From the NCBI RefSeq assembly GCF_000003815.2, contig NC_049980.1, positions 5,770,461-5,834,460 of the forward strand: a stretch of 64,000 nt of DNA. Reading direction: 5' to 3'. The notes under the pieces are model-generated. The model did not search any database and was not told the origin of the DNA. It saw only the letters and a program-made list of their open reading frames with translations. The stretch is from Branchiostoma floridae (Eukaryota > Chordata > Leptocardii > Amphioxiformes > Branchiostomatidae). Position numbers and translations under genes: made by a program. Shown here piece by piece: positions 37,501-52,300 of the stretch. Position 1 is the first letter of the stretch. The number at the start of each line of letters is the position of its first letter.

Positions 37501-40500
37501 GTGTCACAGGTGGCACTTTCTTTTCTTTTCTGTCTGTCATTTTTACCCAGGATTGCCTCTGTAGGTACTTTGAAACAGAAAAAAAAGTCTTATCATGAAA
37601 GCTCATCTGTATTGGTAGTAATCATTGTACAATGCTAAACTTTCTTCCAACACAAAGGTATACACGGATCAAATTTTCAACGACATCTGTCGCTTTCTTC
37701 GGGATCAATACTGATGGCCAATCATTTCAGAACGTAAACACGCGAGAGTTACAGGCACGTGACCTATAATCTTGTGACGTCAACAATTGGTCAAACGTGC
37801 CAGGACGTTTATAACGCCCATTGTCTCTGTTCAGTGATGGCTGGAGTGCCATGGCTTATATGGCCTTCTTTATAACTCTTACAGAGTAGTCCTGTTCAGT
37901 ATTCAATATTCTGACTTTGGCCAACTCTTTGCCCAATGAAACGTTATGGTCCGGTAATTCATTGTGAAGAAGGTTCCGTACCTTGCCGCAGTGAGGAGGT
38001 ACCGGGGGCGGAGGGCTGGCTAGGCGGTACGTCTCCTGCTCGAGGGTCCGCCGGACGTCGATCAGTTGGCCCGGGAGGAGGTTGAGATCCTCAGGAACAA
38101 CGTGCTGGATACAAGGTCAAAGTTACACAATGTTTTAATACTTGGTTATCATACTGTGCAACGGGCCTTTCCACCTAACCTGTCGGCCGGAAGAGAGTCA
38201 CGTGCCGCCCACAGCACCACAAACATGCCTGAGGGTTCTACTGGGTCAAGAGAGGGTACGGACATACAAGATTTTCATCAAAAATATATTGAAAACCTCT
38301 AGCCACACTGACTTAATTCTATCGATGGCATCCTCTGGAGACCCCAAAACTAATGCGCGAGGGCAAAAAAAAAAGAGAGAAAAAATCTGACAAAACAAGT
38401 GCTGCTAAACCACAGGAATTAACTGGCATCTAGTCCATTGTTTCTAAGACTTTGTTTGTCTTATTTTTACCTCCAGTAAGACTGTAAGGGACAATCGTTG
38501 CCATTTCAATCATGTTTTACTGTCATTCTTGTTTAAAAAGGGGAAAAAATGGCACTGTGGTCCCATGCCCTGGTCATATGCCACCGTAAGCTGGAAAGCA
38601 GATCCTCTGGCAAGCATAGAATTCTGATTGACCAGGGATGCTTTGGGGTGACATGTGGCCACAGTTTTTTGTGACGTTATTTGAGAACAGGAGGACATCA
38701 ATGTGCTCGCGGATGTCATTACTGTGGCCCGACTACACCACCCATATACTGTGGGATGGTACCACCCTAAATGTAGAAGAACACATGATACTTTTGGTAT
38801 TAGAGTAATTGTTGCAACGTACCTCCGTTTTGTTTTTAGTGTGTCGGTTTAAAATTTGTCCATTGTTATTTGAATACAGTAGATTGTTTTTCACATGGTA
38901 GACACGTCGGGGCATTATCAGGAAGTTAGGTCAAAGGTTCCAGAAATCCCGGAATGGGTTATTTTATTTCCTGTCTCCACGTTCTGCTGTATATTGATGT
39001 CTAATTGGCAGTATTCAACCAAAAAATTTACTTAAAATGAAATAAGAATAGAATGAAAAAAAACACCTAAAAATCCACAGAACTGACACAGAAATGACAA
39101 AACTGTTGCTATGTATATGGCTTTTATCTGGACGAACTACTACACATGTACATGTACATATACAGGAACAGCATCATTCTCATGAATATCGTAAGGCTAG
39201 GGGGAAATTACAATATACCCAGGAAATTGCTCACCGTGTCCTCTCATACAACGGGGGCACACACGATTGCTTTGCCGTGGGCGTGTAGGTACTGTAAATG
39301 TTTTTAAGTTCGCGGGGATTTAATTTCGCGGTAGCGGGAAAAAGGACTTTTCGCGGTGGATTTAAGTTCGCGGTAACACCATAGACTGCAATCTAATATC
39401 ATTATAGAAAAATGTTCGCGGTGGTTTTAAATTCGCGGTGAAGTGGTCACCGCGAAAACCGCGAACATTAATCCACCGCGAACATTTCTGCATTTACAGT
39501 ATTTCCTGCTAGGAAATTGCCACATACCGTGACGTGGTGTCCTTGTAATAGTTGTATAATGCTCGGGGTCTTTTTTCCAGACATCGAAAACCTATTACAC
39601 TTAGTCTTGTATGGCCTCGAAAAAATGGCAATAATTCTAAATGTTAGGCCTCTAGCTAGGTTACAGGGTTGTTTGGAGCCTGTAGCTGATTAGATACTCT
39701 CCAAGCAGAGGTTAGATCGCTGCCTTGTTACTCTGTGACGGAGAGGGTAACCTCTGACGACAGAGTATTGTAGTTGTCAGATGTGATGAGTGTTAGCATC
39801 TTTATCACTATGTTCCCTTTGTCGTATTCGTATGTAGTTTGGCATGTATGTCGTCTGCACGTGTGTGATGATGCACTTTGTTTTTTTACGGCATCTGTTT
39901 GTATAATTGATGCAACAATTTCAGAAATCACCACTATATTCCTGGTATTGTGAAACAGGCCATGTGGTTTGGTGTCTGATAATTAGCCTATCTTTAAGCA
40001 GATATGGGTTTACGATTGTCTAAACATGTATCACTACTTCACCGAATTATTATCAGGATCAACAATGGTGATGATATGGTCATAAGATGGCCTCAATTTT
40101 CACTCCCTTAACAGATTCAAGCATTAGAATCTGATGTAAGTCTAGTTCACCTTTATCCGCCGGATAACCTATATTCGTTGCTTTAAGAAAAACATGTAAT
40201 TTAGGGATATCAAGTAGACGGACGGTGGTTTCAAACTGCAATATTTAAAAGAAAAAACACCAATTTGAAACAACCCATCGACTTGATATCCCTAAATACC
40301 CTATTTTTGTAAACAACGGATATAGGTTACCCCGCGGATAAAGGTGAAGTAGCGCCATACATTGTATGTATATGCTAACCTCTGAACTTACCGTGGCTAT
40401 CGTTAAAATGTAAGCTTTCCAAACGTCCCTCAGTTGAGCGCCGATTACCTGAAAAGAAAAGGAGACATCACATTTAAATCATTTCTCACTTCAGTAGAAT

Positions 40501-43500
40501 TTCGTTTGCTATTCTGAACTATTTGTAACACCCGTGTTTAAGAGTCATTGAAATCTTTTCATGTAGACAAAGTCTTAATGCAAGATTGTTATTGTAACCC
40601 CATTTCTACAAGAGGCTGCGACCACTAAGTGGCAAAATATTAATTTTTGCTATGTTACTATTTGTTATGTTGCTTTTGTTGTTGACGTTGTACAACCTAG
40701 AGATAACACTGTTAACAGGTTCAACAAGTCTTGTTTGTCCAGAATGTACCACATTGTGTTACATAAAACAAGAATTTACTCCATTCGCCAGACAAGTAAA
40801 TACAGGTCTTACCAACCTATAGCACGACAACAAAGGATTTGTGAAGACAACATAGTACCGACACGTGCGCATGCATATTCTATTCAACACTATTCTCCGT
40901 CAAGTCACAGCCTTCCCAAGTAGACGTTATGGTCCAGCTGTTTTTTATGTGTTCTGGGACGTGTTTTGTCGGGCTTTCTATTTTGTACCGTTTACGGGGA
41001 CACGGAAAAAGAAACCCTGACAAAATACACTTAAAACGAGTGTAAAACAGCCGGAGTCGAACCTCTGTTTGGAGAGTAACACAGAGACAGAGTGAGAGAG
41101 ACTGTTCGACTGATAGAGACTATCCTACATCGCCAGACTTATCCCCCCCCCCCCCTTCACTCCTCGGTACGTTACCAATAAATAACGTATTACCTGCCAC
41201 TGACGAGAGGTAGTGGATTCTATCTGAAACGTCTGACCGTTTCCAAAATCATATCCATTTATTACAATTTTACGTATCTTATTACCAGAATGTCTAACCT
41301 TCATCGACAAAATTAACGAATCACATGTCAGATATTGACGGTATAACGTTACAGTTCTATCGAACCGTCACGAAATTTAGTCCTCAACATGATCATTACA
41401 TACACTGAGCGGCGTACCACACTATTTGTGTGTGTACAGTAATTAATAAATAATGATACAGTACACACAAATACTAGACTAGTACGTACACACACTGTGA
41501 CGCAAACACACACATACGAACACACAAGGACACATACACACACACACGCACACACACACACGCGCACACACACACACATGTACACACACACACACCTGTC
41601 AACCCTGTCGTCCCAACAGGTAACACCTGTAGACAAACACCTTTTCTCTGTCTTCCCCCACGCCCTACAGCTGTACGCGTTCCTGCTCTACCCACCAGGA
41701 TACCGGTAACGGTTCACCAGGTATCCGTGTGACCCCGCGTGCACTCAACAACCACCCGTCATGCGAGCGTGCTTGTTGATTGTGGGCGGGGCTAGTAGCG
41801 TTTTGTACCGCGATCGATAGAGTTGTGACCCGCTAGCAGCATGTCACTGGGCTCACACGTGCGTATATATTCAAGTCCGTATAAGGTCCGTATGGAAGTC
41901 TTGGCCTCTTCCAGGCTCCACAGATCGCTGGAAAATTCTAGAAATTGGACAAATATAGACACATAGCACACCAAATGAGATAGCTGTCCGAGGAACATGC
42001 TTTGCAACAAGCTAACTCATGGCACGTTCTTTGGATATATTTGTTCAATTTCTACTATTTTGTCCAGTGACCTGTGGAGCCTGGTAGAGGATAAGCATTC
42101 CATACGGACCTCACACGGACTTGGATATATACGCACGTGTGAACCGACCTTAACCCCATTGCTTGTACGTAAACGCATAAGGTCGCGTCCGCGTATGTAA
42201 GGTAAATATTCCGTCTATAGGTTTAGTAATTACTTTTGTACAAGGAGAGATCATATGCAATGGTCCTTACTGATACATACGTTTTGTTCTCTATGTGAAA
42301 TAGTTCCAGCAGACATTTCTGCATCTCAATATTGTTTGTTTTTTTCTCAAGTGGCCAGACAGACCTTTTTTAATCAACGCAAAACAAACCTTGGAATATG
42401 TAACGTTAGTTGCGTTCGTCGCTTGAAAAAAATGTTTTCATAAACATATTTCACGATCATACGATGATATGTTCAAAGAAGACCTTGTTGCACACTAGTG
42501 AGTGCGCTGTAGAAGAAACAAAATGAAAATCGTATGAATCACCACGGTTAAATAATATGTCTGCATCCACGAGAAAGATATAGGTATGTCTCTGCAGCTC
42601 AACTGGTAGCGGCCTCACAGTCACAGTCGAGCTCTTGGTTCAAATTATGTGGTAACTTGTAGACCCCGCTTCAAATCCTGGGAGGGGCGTCTTGGTTGGC
42701 CGGGGCTTCACTCGTCTTTCGGGAGGGACGTAAAATGGGGTCCCTTGTTCAAGCACGTAAAAGGCCGGGGTGCATCAAGCACGTTAAAGGGGAATGGCTA
42801 GCAATTCGTCCCTGTAAAAATATACCCTGCTACAGAAACAGCAAAGAAACTTGCTGGCATACATGTATGTGGCACTTGGTACTACAACGTCACAAACCAT
42901 GTGGCTAAAAGTTGACATTGACCTTCGGTTTTGTCACATGCCAAATAGCAATCCACATACAAGCACCCGGAAGACAAAAACCCAAACACCCGGACACATA
43001 CACACAAAAATGCCCCTGTAGTTCCAGAGTAAGTTGCTAGGGGGACCAAACATACATCGCTTCTTCCTTACACCACAAGCTATCTGCCACAAAATCAAGA
43101 CCATAGCAATTCCAGGTCAAAAGATACCAAAAATAAAGTTCTGCTGCAGTACCAAGTTCACGCACCAGGTGGCCCAAAATCGACCTTGACCTTTGTCTTC
43201 CCAACACCTACCCATACCAAATATCATTACAATTCATCCAGAGGTTCTTGAGTTATACTGACCGCAAATATCCGGAAACACACACACACACACACACAGA
43301 CAGACACGCCAAAAACTATACCTCCATTTTCATGGAGGTAACAATGCCAGAAACTTTATGGAGGTAACAAGAAGAGCGATAAAGATACGTGGTTTACTTG
43401 GCATTTATTGTCTGCTTTTATCATACCAATAATGATTGTTTTTGCCACATGTAATGACGCACAAGAGCAATTGTAGACCCTTTGCTCAGTGAAGCTCAGT

Positions 43501-46500
43501 TTGGCTTCCGGAAAGGGAGAGGCTGCACCGATGCAATCTTCGCACTCAGACAGCTCTGTGAGAAGGCTTGTGAGTACCAAAAGCATCTCCGCCTTGTTTT
43601 TGTCGACCAGGAGAAAGCTTTCGACCGGGTAAACAGGAACCGACTCTGGCAGATCTTGGAACAGTACGGTGTAAAGGGCCAACTTCTGGAGAATATAAGA
43701 GCACTTTACCATAACAGCAAGAGTGCAGTACAGACACCAAGTGGTCTCTCTAGCTGGTTCCAGATAAGGTCCGGAGTGAGACAAGGATGTGTACTGTCAC
43801 CTCTACTGTTCATAGTGTACATGGACAAGATAACAAAGGAAGCCAACCCAGATCCTGAGGACTTGAACGAACTGCTTTTTGCTGACGATCAAGGCATTCT
43901 GAATGAGAGCAAGGAGGAACTCCAGCATCACACAGATGAACTAAACAGTGCATGCGATCGTTATGATATGAAGATCAGCATAGGAAAAACAGAATCGATG
44001 TCAGTTGGTCGCTGCCCAGAGAAACTGGAGATCACAGTCAATGGACAACTCCTCAAACAGGCCACAGAGTTCAAATACCTGGGGAGCATTTTTACAGAGG
44101 ATGGGAAATTAGACAGGGAGATTGAGACAAGAATACAGAAAGCAAACTCTGTCAACTACCAGCTAGCACCTCTGCTAAAGCACCCAAGTATCCCTATGGA
44201 GACCAAGGCCAGACTCATCAACGCCATTTTCGTCCCGACACTCACATACCAGTGTCAAACCTGGACCCTGAACAGAGCACAGGAGAGGAAACTCACAAGC
44301 TGTGAGATGAGGGTCCTGAGAAGAGCAGCTGGCAAAACAAGGAGAGACAGGTTGAGGAATGAAGTGGTTAGAGAGTTGGTGGGAACCAAACCTGTCTTAC
44401 AGTTCATCGCCAAGCAGAGAGTGCAGTGGTTTGGCCACCTGATGAGATTGCCAACCACGCAGCCAGCGTTACGAGCCTACACAACCAGGCACTCAGGTGT
44501 CAGGGCAAGAGGAAGACCACGCCGCAGGTGGATAGAGGGAGTGGCAGAGACTGTCCGTGCACATGGCCTGACTCTTCTGGAGGCTACACACCTGGCTCAA
44601 GACAGATGCCTACATCTCCCCGCGACGCCCCCCCAGGCATAAGCGGAAGGATAAAGTAAAGTAAGTAAGTAATGATGGACACAATACACGATATGTGTAA
44701 TATACTGATACCATAATGGCCGCACCGCACGCCTTCGCGGTTCATCTATTATTCAGTGAGGTCCTCCATACTGGTTTAACATTCTTTCTACGAATATTGA
44801 CTATGAAATATTACCAACGATATCAATACTAACCGCCAATTTGTCTGAAAAGGGTGTCGCGCGTGATCCCAACCACGTTAGTGGTAGAAATATTGTATCG
44901 GACGGTCGCTTTGTTGTGCATGTACGTGGGGATTGCATTAATATATTGATGTCATAAGTGGTGGTGTAACTGCTTTGAAATACTGTAAACAGTTCGAGGA
45001 AAATACAACGTTTTTAGCGTTACAATCAGTCGAAACTTTAATACGGTGCTCTGTAAATGTGTATGTACACTGTGTTTTATATCTGTATGCTGCCACTTGA
45101 CAAAAATATGATATCTTTCGCTACGTTGTATTCTTCTATTTAGATGTGTTTATATGCCCTCTCTATTAGTTAAAAGACTACCCAAAATCTGTTTGTGTTT
45201 TAACGTTATGTGGAAAAACACAGTAGTCTACCTACACCTTTCAAAACACGTTATTTTTCGCAAAGAATACTCAATATCCCCATTGTGTGGAACTTATAAT
45301 AATAAGGATAATAATGATAATATCGGGTGTATTTGCAGCTAGTAGGTAGCCATTGTGTTGAGTAATGAGGCTGATTAACGTGGTCGAGGCGCCTCCTCGA
45401 GCACGGAACCCCCGTTTCCAAGACAATTTCGTGGAAATCTTGTTTGGACTACAGCATAACATTACGTCGATGTATGTTTCGATGACCACGTTTTCATCGT
45501 TAACAATGATTATAAAAAAAACAATACTCCACGTACCAGAAACTTGTGCAGCTCCTTGTTGGACTTGACAATGAACTTGTGTTGACCTCTCTCCTTCCCC
45601 TTGGCCTTGGGATATTCCACAGTCGTTGTCCGGTCCAGTCGTGCGTAACCCAACTATAATGCACGAGACAAACACAAGACACCCTTACTGTCACACCTTG
45701 CGCACTCGTGTTTTACGTAATACAGAATGAAGCCAGACTATTTCTATCTGGACTGTTCCATTCTAAATCTAGGGGAGGCGAAAGGTACTTTCACAACCAC
45801 AGGTACTGCCCATTAATCAAGGATTTGTAAAGGTTTAGAATTTGCATGCAAATAGAATTTGAGTAAAGAAAATTAAAATTAGAATATTGGGTAATGACAA
45901 GGATTTAGCTTGAACGATTTTGAAATAGTTGAATTATATACAAGACAAAATGGGTTGGTGAGGTTGTATTGAACGTACCGCCCTAACGTAGATTTTACCT
46001 ACATATGTATATGTCTTCCATTTTGATTGGTCGGCAGAAGTTCATAACCTCACGTTCGTCCAATACGCTGACGCCTCGTATGATATTGAAACTGCGCTTT
46101 TTTAGCTTTAACCCTATTCAGACCGGGGGGGGGGGGGGCTTTTGAGGCCCGCGCTAAATTCGATGTCCTATAACGCCAGAACGGCTTACGCTAGAGCCAC
46201 CAAATTTGGTGAGTTTTCCTAAAATATTGTTGGCAACAATTTTACGAAGTTTGACAAATTTTCCATTTTTTCTTGTTGCCATGGCAACCGTTTGTTGACA
46301 GGCAGTTTTGCCAAAAATCACTATTTTTGGTTCTAACTATGTATTTTTCACATTTATTTGCTATATTACTGCGATTTTGTGACATCAATAAAATCTTATA
46401 TTATTCAGCATATCTTTCATAATTACATATGCATAAATTATGCTAATTTGATGACGTCATCAGCCCAAAATCCAAGATGGCGGACCGATTGGCCAGATCA

Positions 46501-49318
46501 AGAATAACAAGCTAATTATCCCTTAAAATTTGTAACTACCTGGTATTTTTTCATCAAAAACCATCTAAATTAATGAATTTAGTCTATTTCCATTGCCCTT
46601 TGTGATTATTTGTTGCAAAAAAAGTATTTTTAAAAATTCAAGGTGGTGGATATAATATGGCGGAGCCCAACTCGTATCTTAGATGTGCATGACGTCATTT
46701 TATGACGTCATATTGACGTCATTGATGTTGCTATTGGCAACGCAAGTCGTAATAAACATCATTACTCTGTTATCTGCACTTGTTGTTACATTTTTGTAGC
46801 ATAACTTGAAGTTTTCTGAGAATACCCATTTTTCATGGGTTTGGCCAATGTAATCAAATTGATGACGTCATAATTACGTCATCTTACGCCAACGTAACGT
46901 CAAACGTCACATAATCGTCAGATATTATGTCTAAATCATGTCCTAAAAATTTGGTGCCCCTACGGCACGTCGTTTTAGAGTTATAGGACTTAGAAGTGGA
47001 GGGCCTCAAAAGCCCCCCCCCCCCCCCCGGTCCAGGGATGACCAAAAAAGCCCGGTCTGAATAGGGTTAAGACTTTATTAGGCAATGTTGGTTTGATAAT
47101 ATGGATAACATCGTCTGGAAACTCCCAAACTGATGCGAGCTTGCTAATAACCCCCACAATAGCTGCTGAGTATGGTGTATACCGCATATAAAACAACACA
47201 ACACCCTTATGTTAACTTTAAAGTTAAAACGTTAATACTACTTTAGGCTGTCACTATTAATTATCTGTAGAAATGTCTGAAATGACCGTCTGAAAGTTCG
47301 ACTTAAGTGGTAGAGTGTTTGCCCCATACTCCAGAAGTCCTGGGTTCAAATCCGCTGATATGTCGCCAATCGTGGGCCCTTGTAAAAGGCACTTTACACG
47401 ACTGTCCTCACTTTACTCAGGTGATAATGAGTACATAGCTTTGGTTAGGGCCATCCCTCGGATAGGACGTTAAATGGAGGTCCCGTGTTTGAATTTGAGG
47501 TGAGCCACACCTCGAACATGAAGTACCCACCACACGTATGGAATAGAGTAAGCTAGGGGTCCTTCCAGGTATGAGTGGTTAATCCCTTCAGTCATATGGC
47601 CGCACCTGGGGCAATTACTGTCGTATTGTCATAAAAATGAGTAACTAGCTTTGGTCAGTAGGGCCGTCCCTTGATGGATAGGACGTCAGATCCCGTGCAG
47701 CGATTGAGGAAAGATTCACATCGAGCACGCTAAAAACATCCGCCAGAATAATCGAAAAGAGTAGGGGCCTTTCCCAGAGTGAGCAGATCAAACTTTACTG
47801 TTTGCATGGTCTCCGAGTTGACATCTTGAAAAGGTCACCTGTTATGTCTATCCTTCCACAAATGTGGTTAATCTCAGTAGAATGACGCGGTTACATAGGT
47901 CGTGCTATCGCCTTAAGATTCCGATGCCATAAGATTTTCAAGCAGGCCGTGACAGGACCAACCACTGACATGGATCCAAAATAGCATTTTGTGTTCCAAA
48001 ACATGTTGAATTTTGCAGTTAGACGTACATTTTTGTCCTCCAAAATGCCCAAAGTTACCAACCGTGCGATGACCGCACGACCTATGTGACCACGCCCTAA
48101 CCCCACTTACCTTAAATAGATACAAAATATTGATAACAAAAAATACGTCTTGTGTAGGTCCCTCTATAGTCCCTTCCAAGAACGCCCTGTCTCCTCCCTT
48201 CCTGTTTGGCTAAGCACACAAAAACCGTCCCACGCTCCTACATAGATAGGACAGTCTCCCGTTCTAGTACAAGCCGCGCTCTGTTCGTTTGCAGTGTACC
48301 GTGGTATATAATCCTGGGCCTGGCTAGTCATGCTTACAGGAGAGTAACTAAGACAGGAGTAGGGTCATACATACAATGCGAAGGGACGACTTAAAGTAGT
48401 TTTAAGAGACTTGGGTATATTTTGTAGCAAGCCGTCTATGTCTGACAGCCTCCCCTACCAAGTAGGACAGTGGTAACGTCCATGTTGAACTTTGTAACAA
48501 CATTCCACAATTATCGCTCATTTGTCATAGTTAAGAAAAATTACTGTCGGGTCGGTAAGCCGATTTCGTTTCACTGATAAGCGGTGCCATAGAAGACTCA
48601 AACGAAAGCATTTACAAGGGAAGAACCTTTAAAATTCGCAATACATTTACGAAGGGAGAAAGAAAGATTTTAGAGGAAAGGCTTAAGCTATTCTTTTGAC
48701 GTTAGCCAATTCCAAGTAAAAGTCCCGTCTTTGGCGATCAGAAAAGGAATAGATTCTTTTTGTGTCAAACTTTAAACTTTCAAGAGCGAGTTCATGTGTC
48801 TGCATTTCTTTAGATACTTATGAGACAGAATACTGAAGTCAGTTGAACTCCCATGATAAGGAATTAACTATCTTTTTAAAAATCAAAACACAGAAGAAAA
48901 GAAGGAGGAAAAAAATACGTGAATACTCTTTTTAGAAAGTTGAAATAACCATCATCAGACTACTACCACCACTATTTTGACTCAATATCGACATCACAGT
49001 TTAGGACTGTTCTGAACCGAATAAATGTGATGACAAATAAATTATCATGTCTGTTTTTACCGTGTGTTGTTCCTGTTTCTCCGGGTGGTAGAAAAATATG
49101 ACGTCTGCCTTGATCTCTGCCCAAATTCTCTGATAGCCCTGGAAAAACAAAATCAAAATGTAAATCAAGTGATGAAAATACAAATAAGGAGGCTATTCAA
49201 TTCTCTCCGATCCCCTTCTTCGTTGCTCTCTTTCTTTCTCTCTTTCTCTCTGTCTGTCTGTCTTTCTGTCTCTGTGTCTCTCTCTCTCTGTCTGTTTCTC
49301 TCTGTCTCTCCTTCTCTG

Positions 49319-49373
<55 letters not shown>

Positions 49374-52300
49374 CTTTTTCTCTCTGTCGTATGTCTCTCT
49401 CTGTCTGTCTGTCTGTCTGTCTCTGTCTCTCTGTCTATCTCCTTTACTTTCTTAAATTGTACAGGTACAGGTGCATGTAACCCTAGTACCTGTACCTGGT
49501 GTAACCGTTTACGTAGTACGCAGTCCTGAGGCCATGTTGATTAGATTAATTGTTGACATCCACGCACGCATAAATTTGTGTCCCTTTCCAAAAACAAAGT
49601 TTTCCACCATACCGTGAATCGTACAACGCAACTAACAATATAAGTCATTGCTTTAATTGCAAAGAAAAGAAGCGGAAAACGGATACGAATAGTGTTGAAT
49701 GTCAAATTCAATTCCAAGGTCAAAGAAGAAGATATGAAAAAACAAAAGAGATTAATCTATTGTTCGTTATACCATACTCTGTCCGTGTGTCGTTTGTTCA
49801 ACCTTCCTGGCACTTAGATTCCATAATGGAGGCACCATTTTTCTTTAACAATTTTCCCACTTTTTTTGCACGCTCGCATCAGTTTTGAAGTTCTCAAAGG
49901 ATGTCATCCATATAACCGAAACAACACGGCCTAACTCGCAGTATACACAACATGTTATTTCAACAAGGAAACGCTTTGTTATTTCAGTGGTCTGAAGTAG
50001 ACAAACAAAACAAGTGCCGCTGCTATCGGGTTACCCTGCCGATTGTTGTCACCCATGTCGCTTGTAAATAGAGCGAACCCCACAACGTGCTTACATGTGG
50101 TATATCACTGCACTTGGGGCACCGTTGCGGCACTGCGAGGTTCGAATTCGTTCACTGCGGCACTGTTGTGCTATTTTCGCCTATTCTTTATAATTTAGAT
50201 ATAACGTAATATGCAAAAGTATGACTTAGAAGACAACAAAATACAAAAGACATTCCAATTCGTTCTTTATCTCTGAAATTCGTTGAGTAATCTTTCGAAC
50301 CCCACAGTGCCGCACGGGTGCCCCAAGTGCAGTGAGATACCAACATTAACGTTCTTGTGAATGCAAGAACGTAAGTACAATGGAAAAACTTTTAAACAAG
50401 AATTACGGAAGACTGTTCAAAAGAGATCTATAATGAATTGGCTATAGGTATTGTGACGGGATTTCTTGCGTTGTATAATTTACGAGCAACAGTTTGCAAC
50501 GTGGAGCATACTAGTCACCTATTATTACACAAGAATAGAATTAAAAGGTGGAGGTATTGTTGTGGGACTTTTTTTCTGTCTATATTCTCGTGACTATTGT
50601 GCGCTTTCATTATCCCTAAAAGGTTGACATGATCTACCATATGGCTTGTTTGTTTGGAACCCTGACTTGATGGTTTTTGTTCAATTTTCACATTTTCTGG
50701 CTTCCTGGTCTGTCAAATTTATTCATCGTGACTTTGTTTGTTTATATTACAGACACCTTATACCGTAACACACCAGGTTTGTACTGAACAGTACAAGCTG
50801 CATATCCGGACAAATTTATCTGATACACTCACACCGGCAAAGGACCCCTCCTCTTTTCGATAAGAGTGGCGGGTTCTTTCACGTGCTTGAGCCAGTGTGG
50901 CTCTCGAGCTCTATTCAACGTCCTATCTGAGGAACGTTCCTAGCTGGCTCCTAGCTAAGTTAGGTACATATTGACACCAGATTGAAATGTGGAAAGTCGT
51001 GTATAAAATGCATTTTCCAATGACACAACGTTTGAGCATATAAGGGGACTCGACCCATTGACCTCTGAGCCAAACATCCTACCATTATGCACGACAAAGG
51101 TGATAAACTTGAATCACCCTGTTAATACTTTACTCGAAAATATTTTGGTAGCAATTATTTATTCCTGGCCACTGTTTCATAGCCATAGGGAGAATACTGT
51201 ATTTGAGCCACACCCTATACACCAACTTATTTGAAATACCTCTCCGACATAAGTAAGCTTAGGAGCTAGCCCTCGGCAAACTCTTCTATGTGGGCCGACA
51301 AAATAGTAAGATCTGTTTGAGACTTTCAAAGAAGTCTTCAACCGCAGAGCTTTGGATGGAAACTGCTGAACGTTTTCTGACACGCAACCGTCCCAAACGT
51401 TAAGTTCTACGGGCTTAGGGCCTTCTTATGGGGTTATGAATCGTATAATTCGGCAAAAAAGGAATAATTGGCCAGGAGAATCGGCCCAAGGGAAGGTTAA
51501 TATTACCCCCTCCGGCTATAGTCAAGCTCTACATATATAATATGGTGGCCAAACGTTAACTAGCCTGAAGGCAAAAATATTATTTTTTCTACAGCCAGAT
51601 TTCCAAAATGATGTTCGACTGGGATGTTTGGGGAGACAAAGGATAAAATTGTCCAACTTGGCTATTCCATTTTTTTTTTTACATTCTGTGTGTTTTGTTG
51701 TCTTTTATATCCTACTTTTCTTCCGGAAAACTAGTACTGCCCGGCCGGGCCCCGGTTTGGAAATAATAGCATTAGTTTGTCTGGTAGATACTCATTGAAT
51801 GTACCGGGGTCATTGCTGTAGTTATTGTAGGACAACTAACCCATGAATCAAAGCTACGAGCAAACGAAATCTGACACACATGCACAACATACCCCATACG
51901 TAATCAGCCAAAGGTATGATTACCTCCAAGTAAAAACGTGTACGATTCAAAACCATATACATGAGTGTATCAGTCTCTACCAGACTCTGGCCTGGCCGAA
52001 TAGTAATAGGGAACTTTGACTAAGTTAGGAATAAAAGTCTAGTTGGATTTAATTGGCCTAGGAGTGAACTGTCCGACCGCCGTATAGCTAGATAGACTGC
52101 ATGCAAAAGACTGAAATCCCATGACAACTTATTTGTCCCTATTTGGCCAAATTTTTCTCTTTTTCAACCAGTTAACACGTCTACCTGGCGACTATGAGTA
52201 TATTAACACAGACCCAACGTAAATACTCTGAAAGAAATAGGGTAGTGGATTTTCAGATGTTTGGCTTTATGGTTCATTTGACGGAGACATTCCACGCGCC

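Noticed and set aside
41349..41709. Cys/Val- and Thr/His-rich frames on both strands
   Set aside because: Produced by the (AC)n repeat. A plus-strand AG...GT window at about 41671-41706 looked like an exon but has no partner exons.
49064..49480. Ser/Leu-rich frame of 138 codons
   Set aside because: Reads through the (TC)n microsatellite, and on the wrong strand relative to the STAP exon at 49061-49138.
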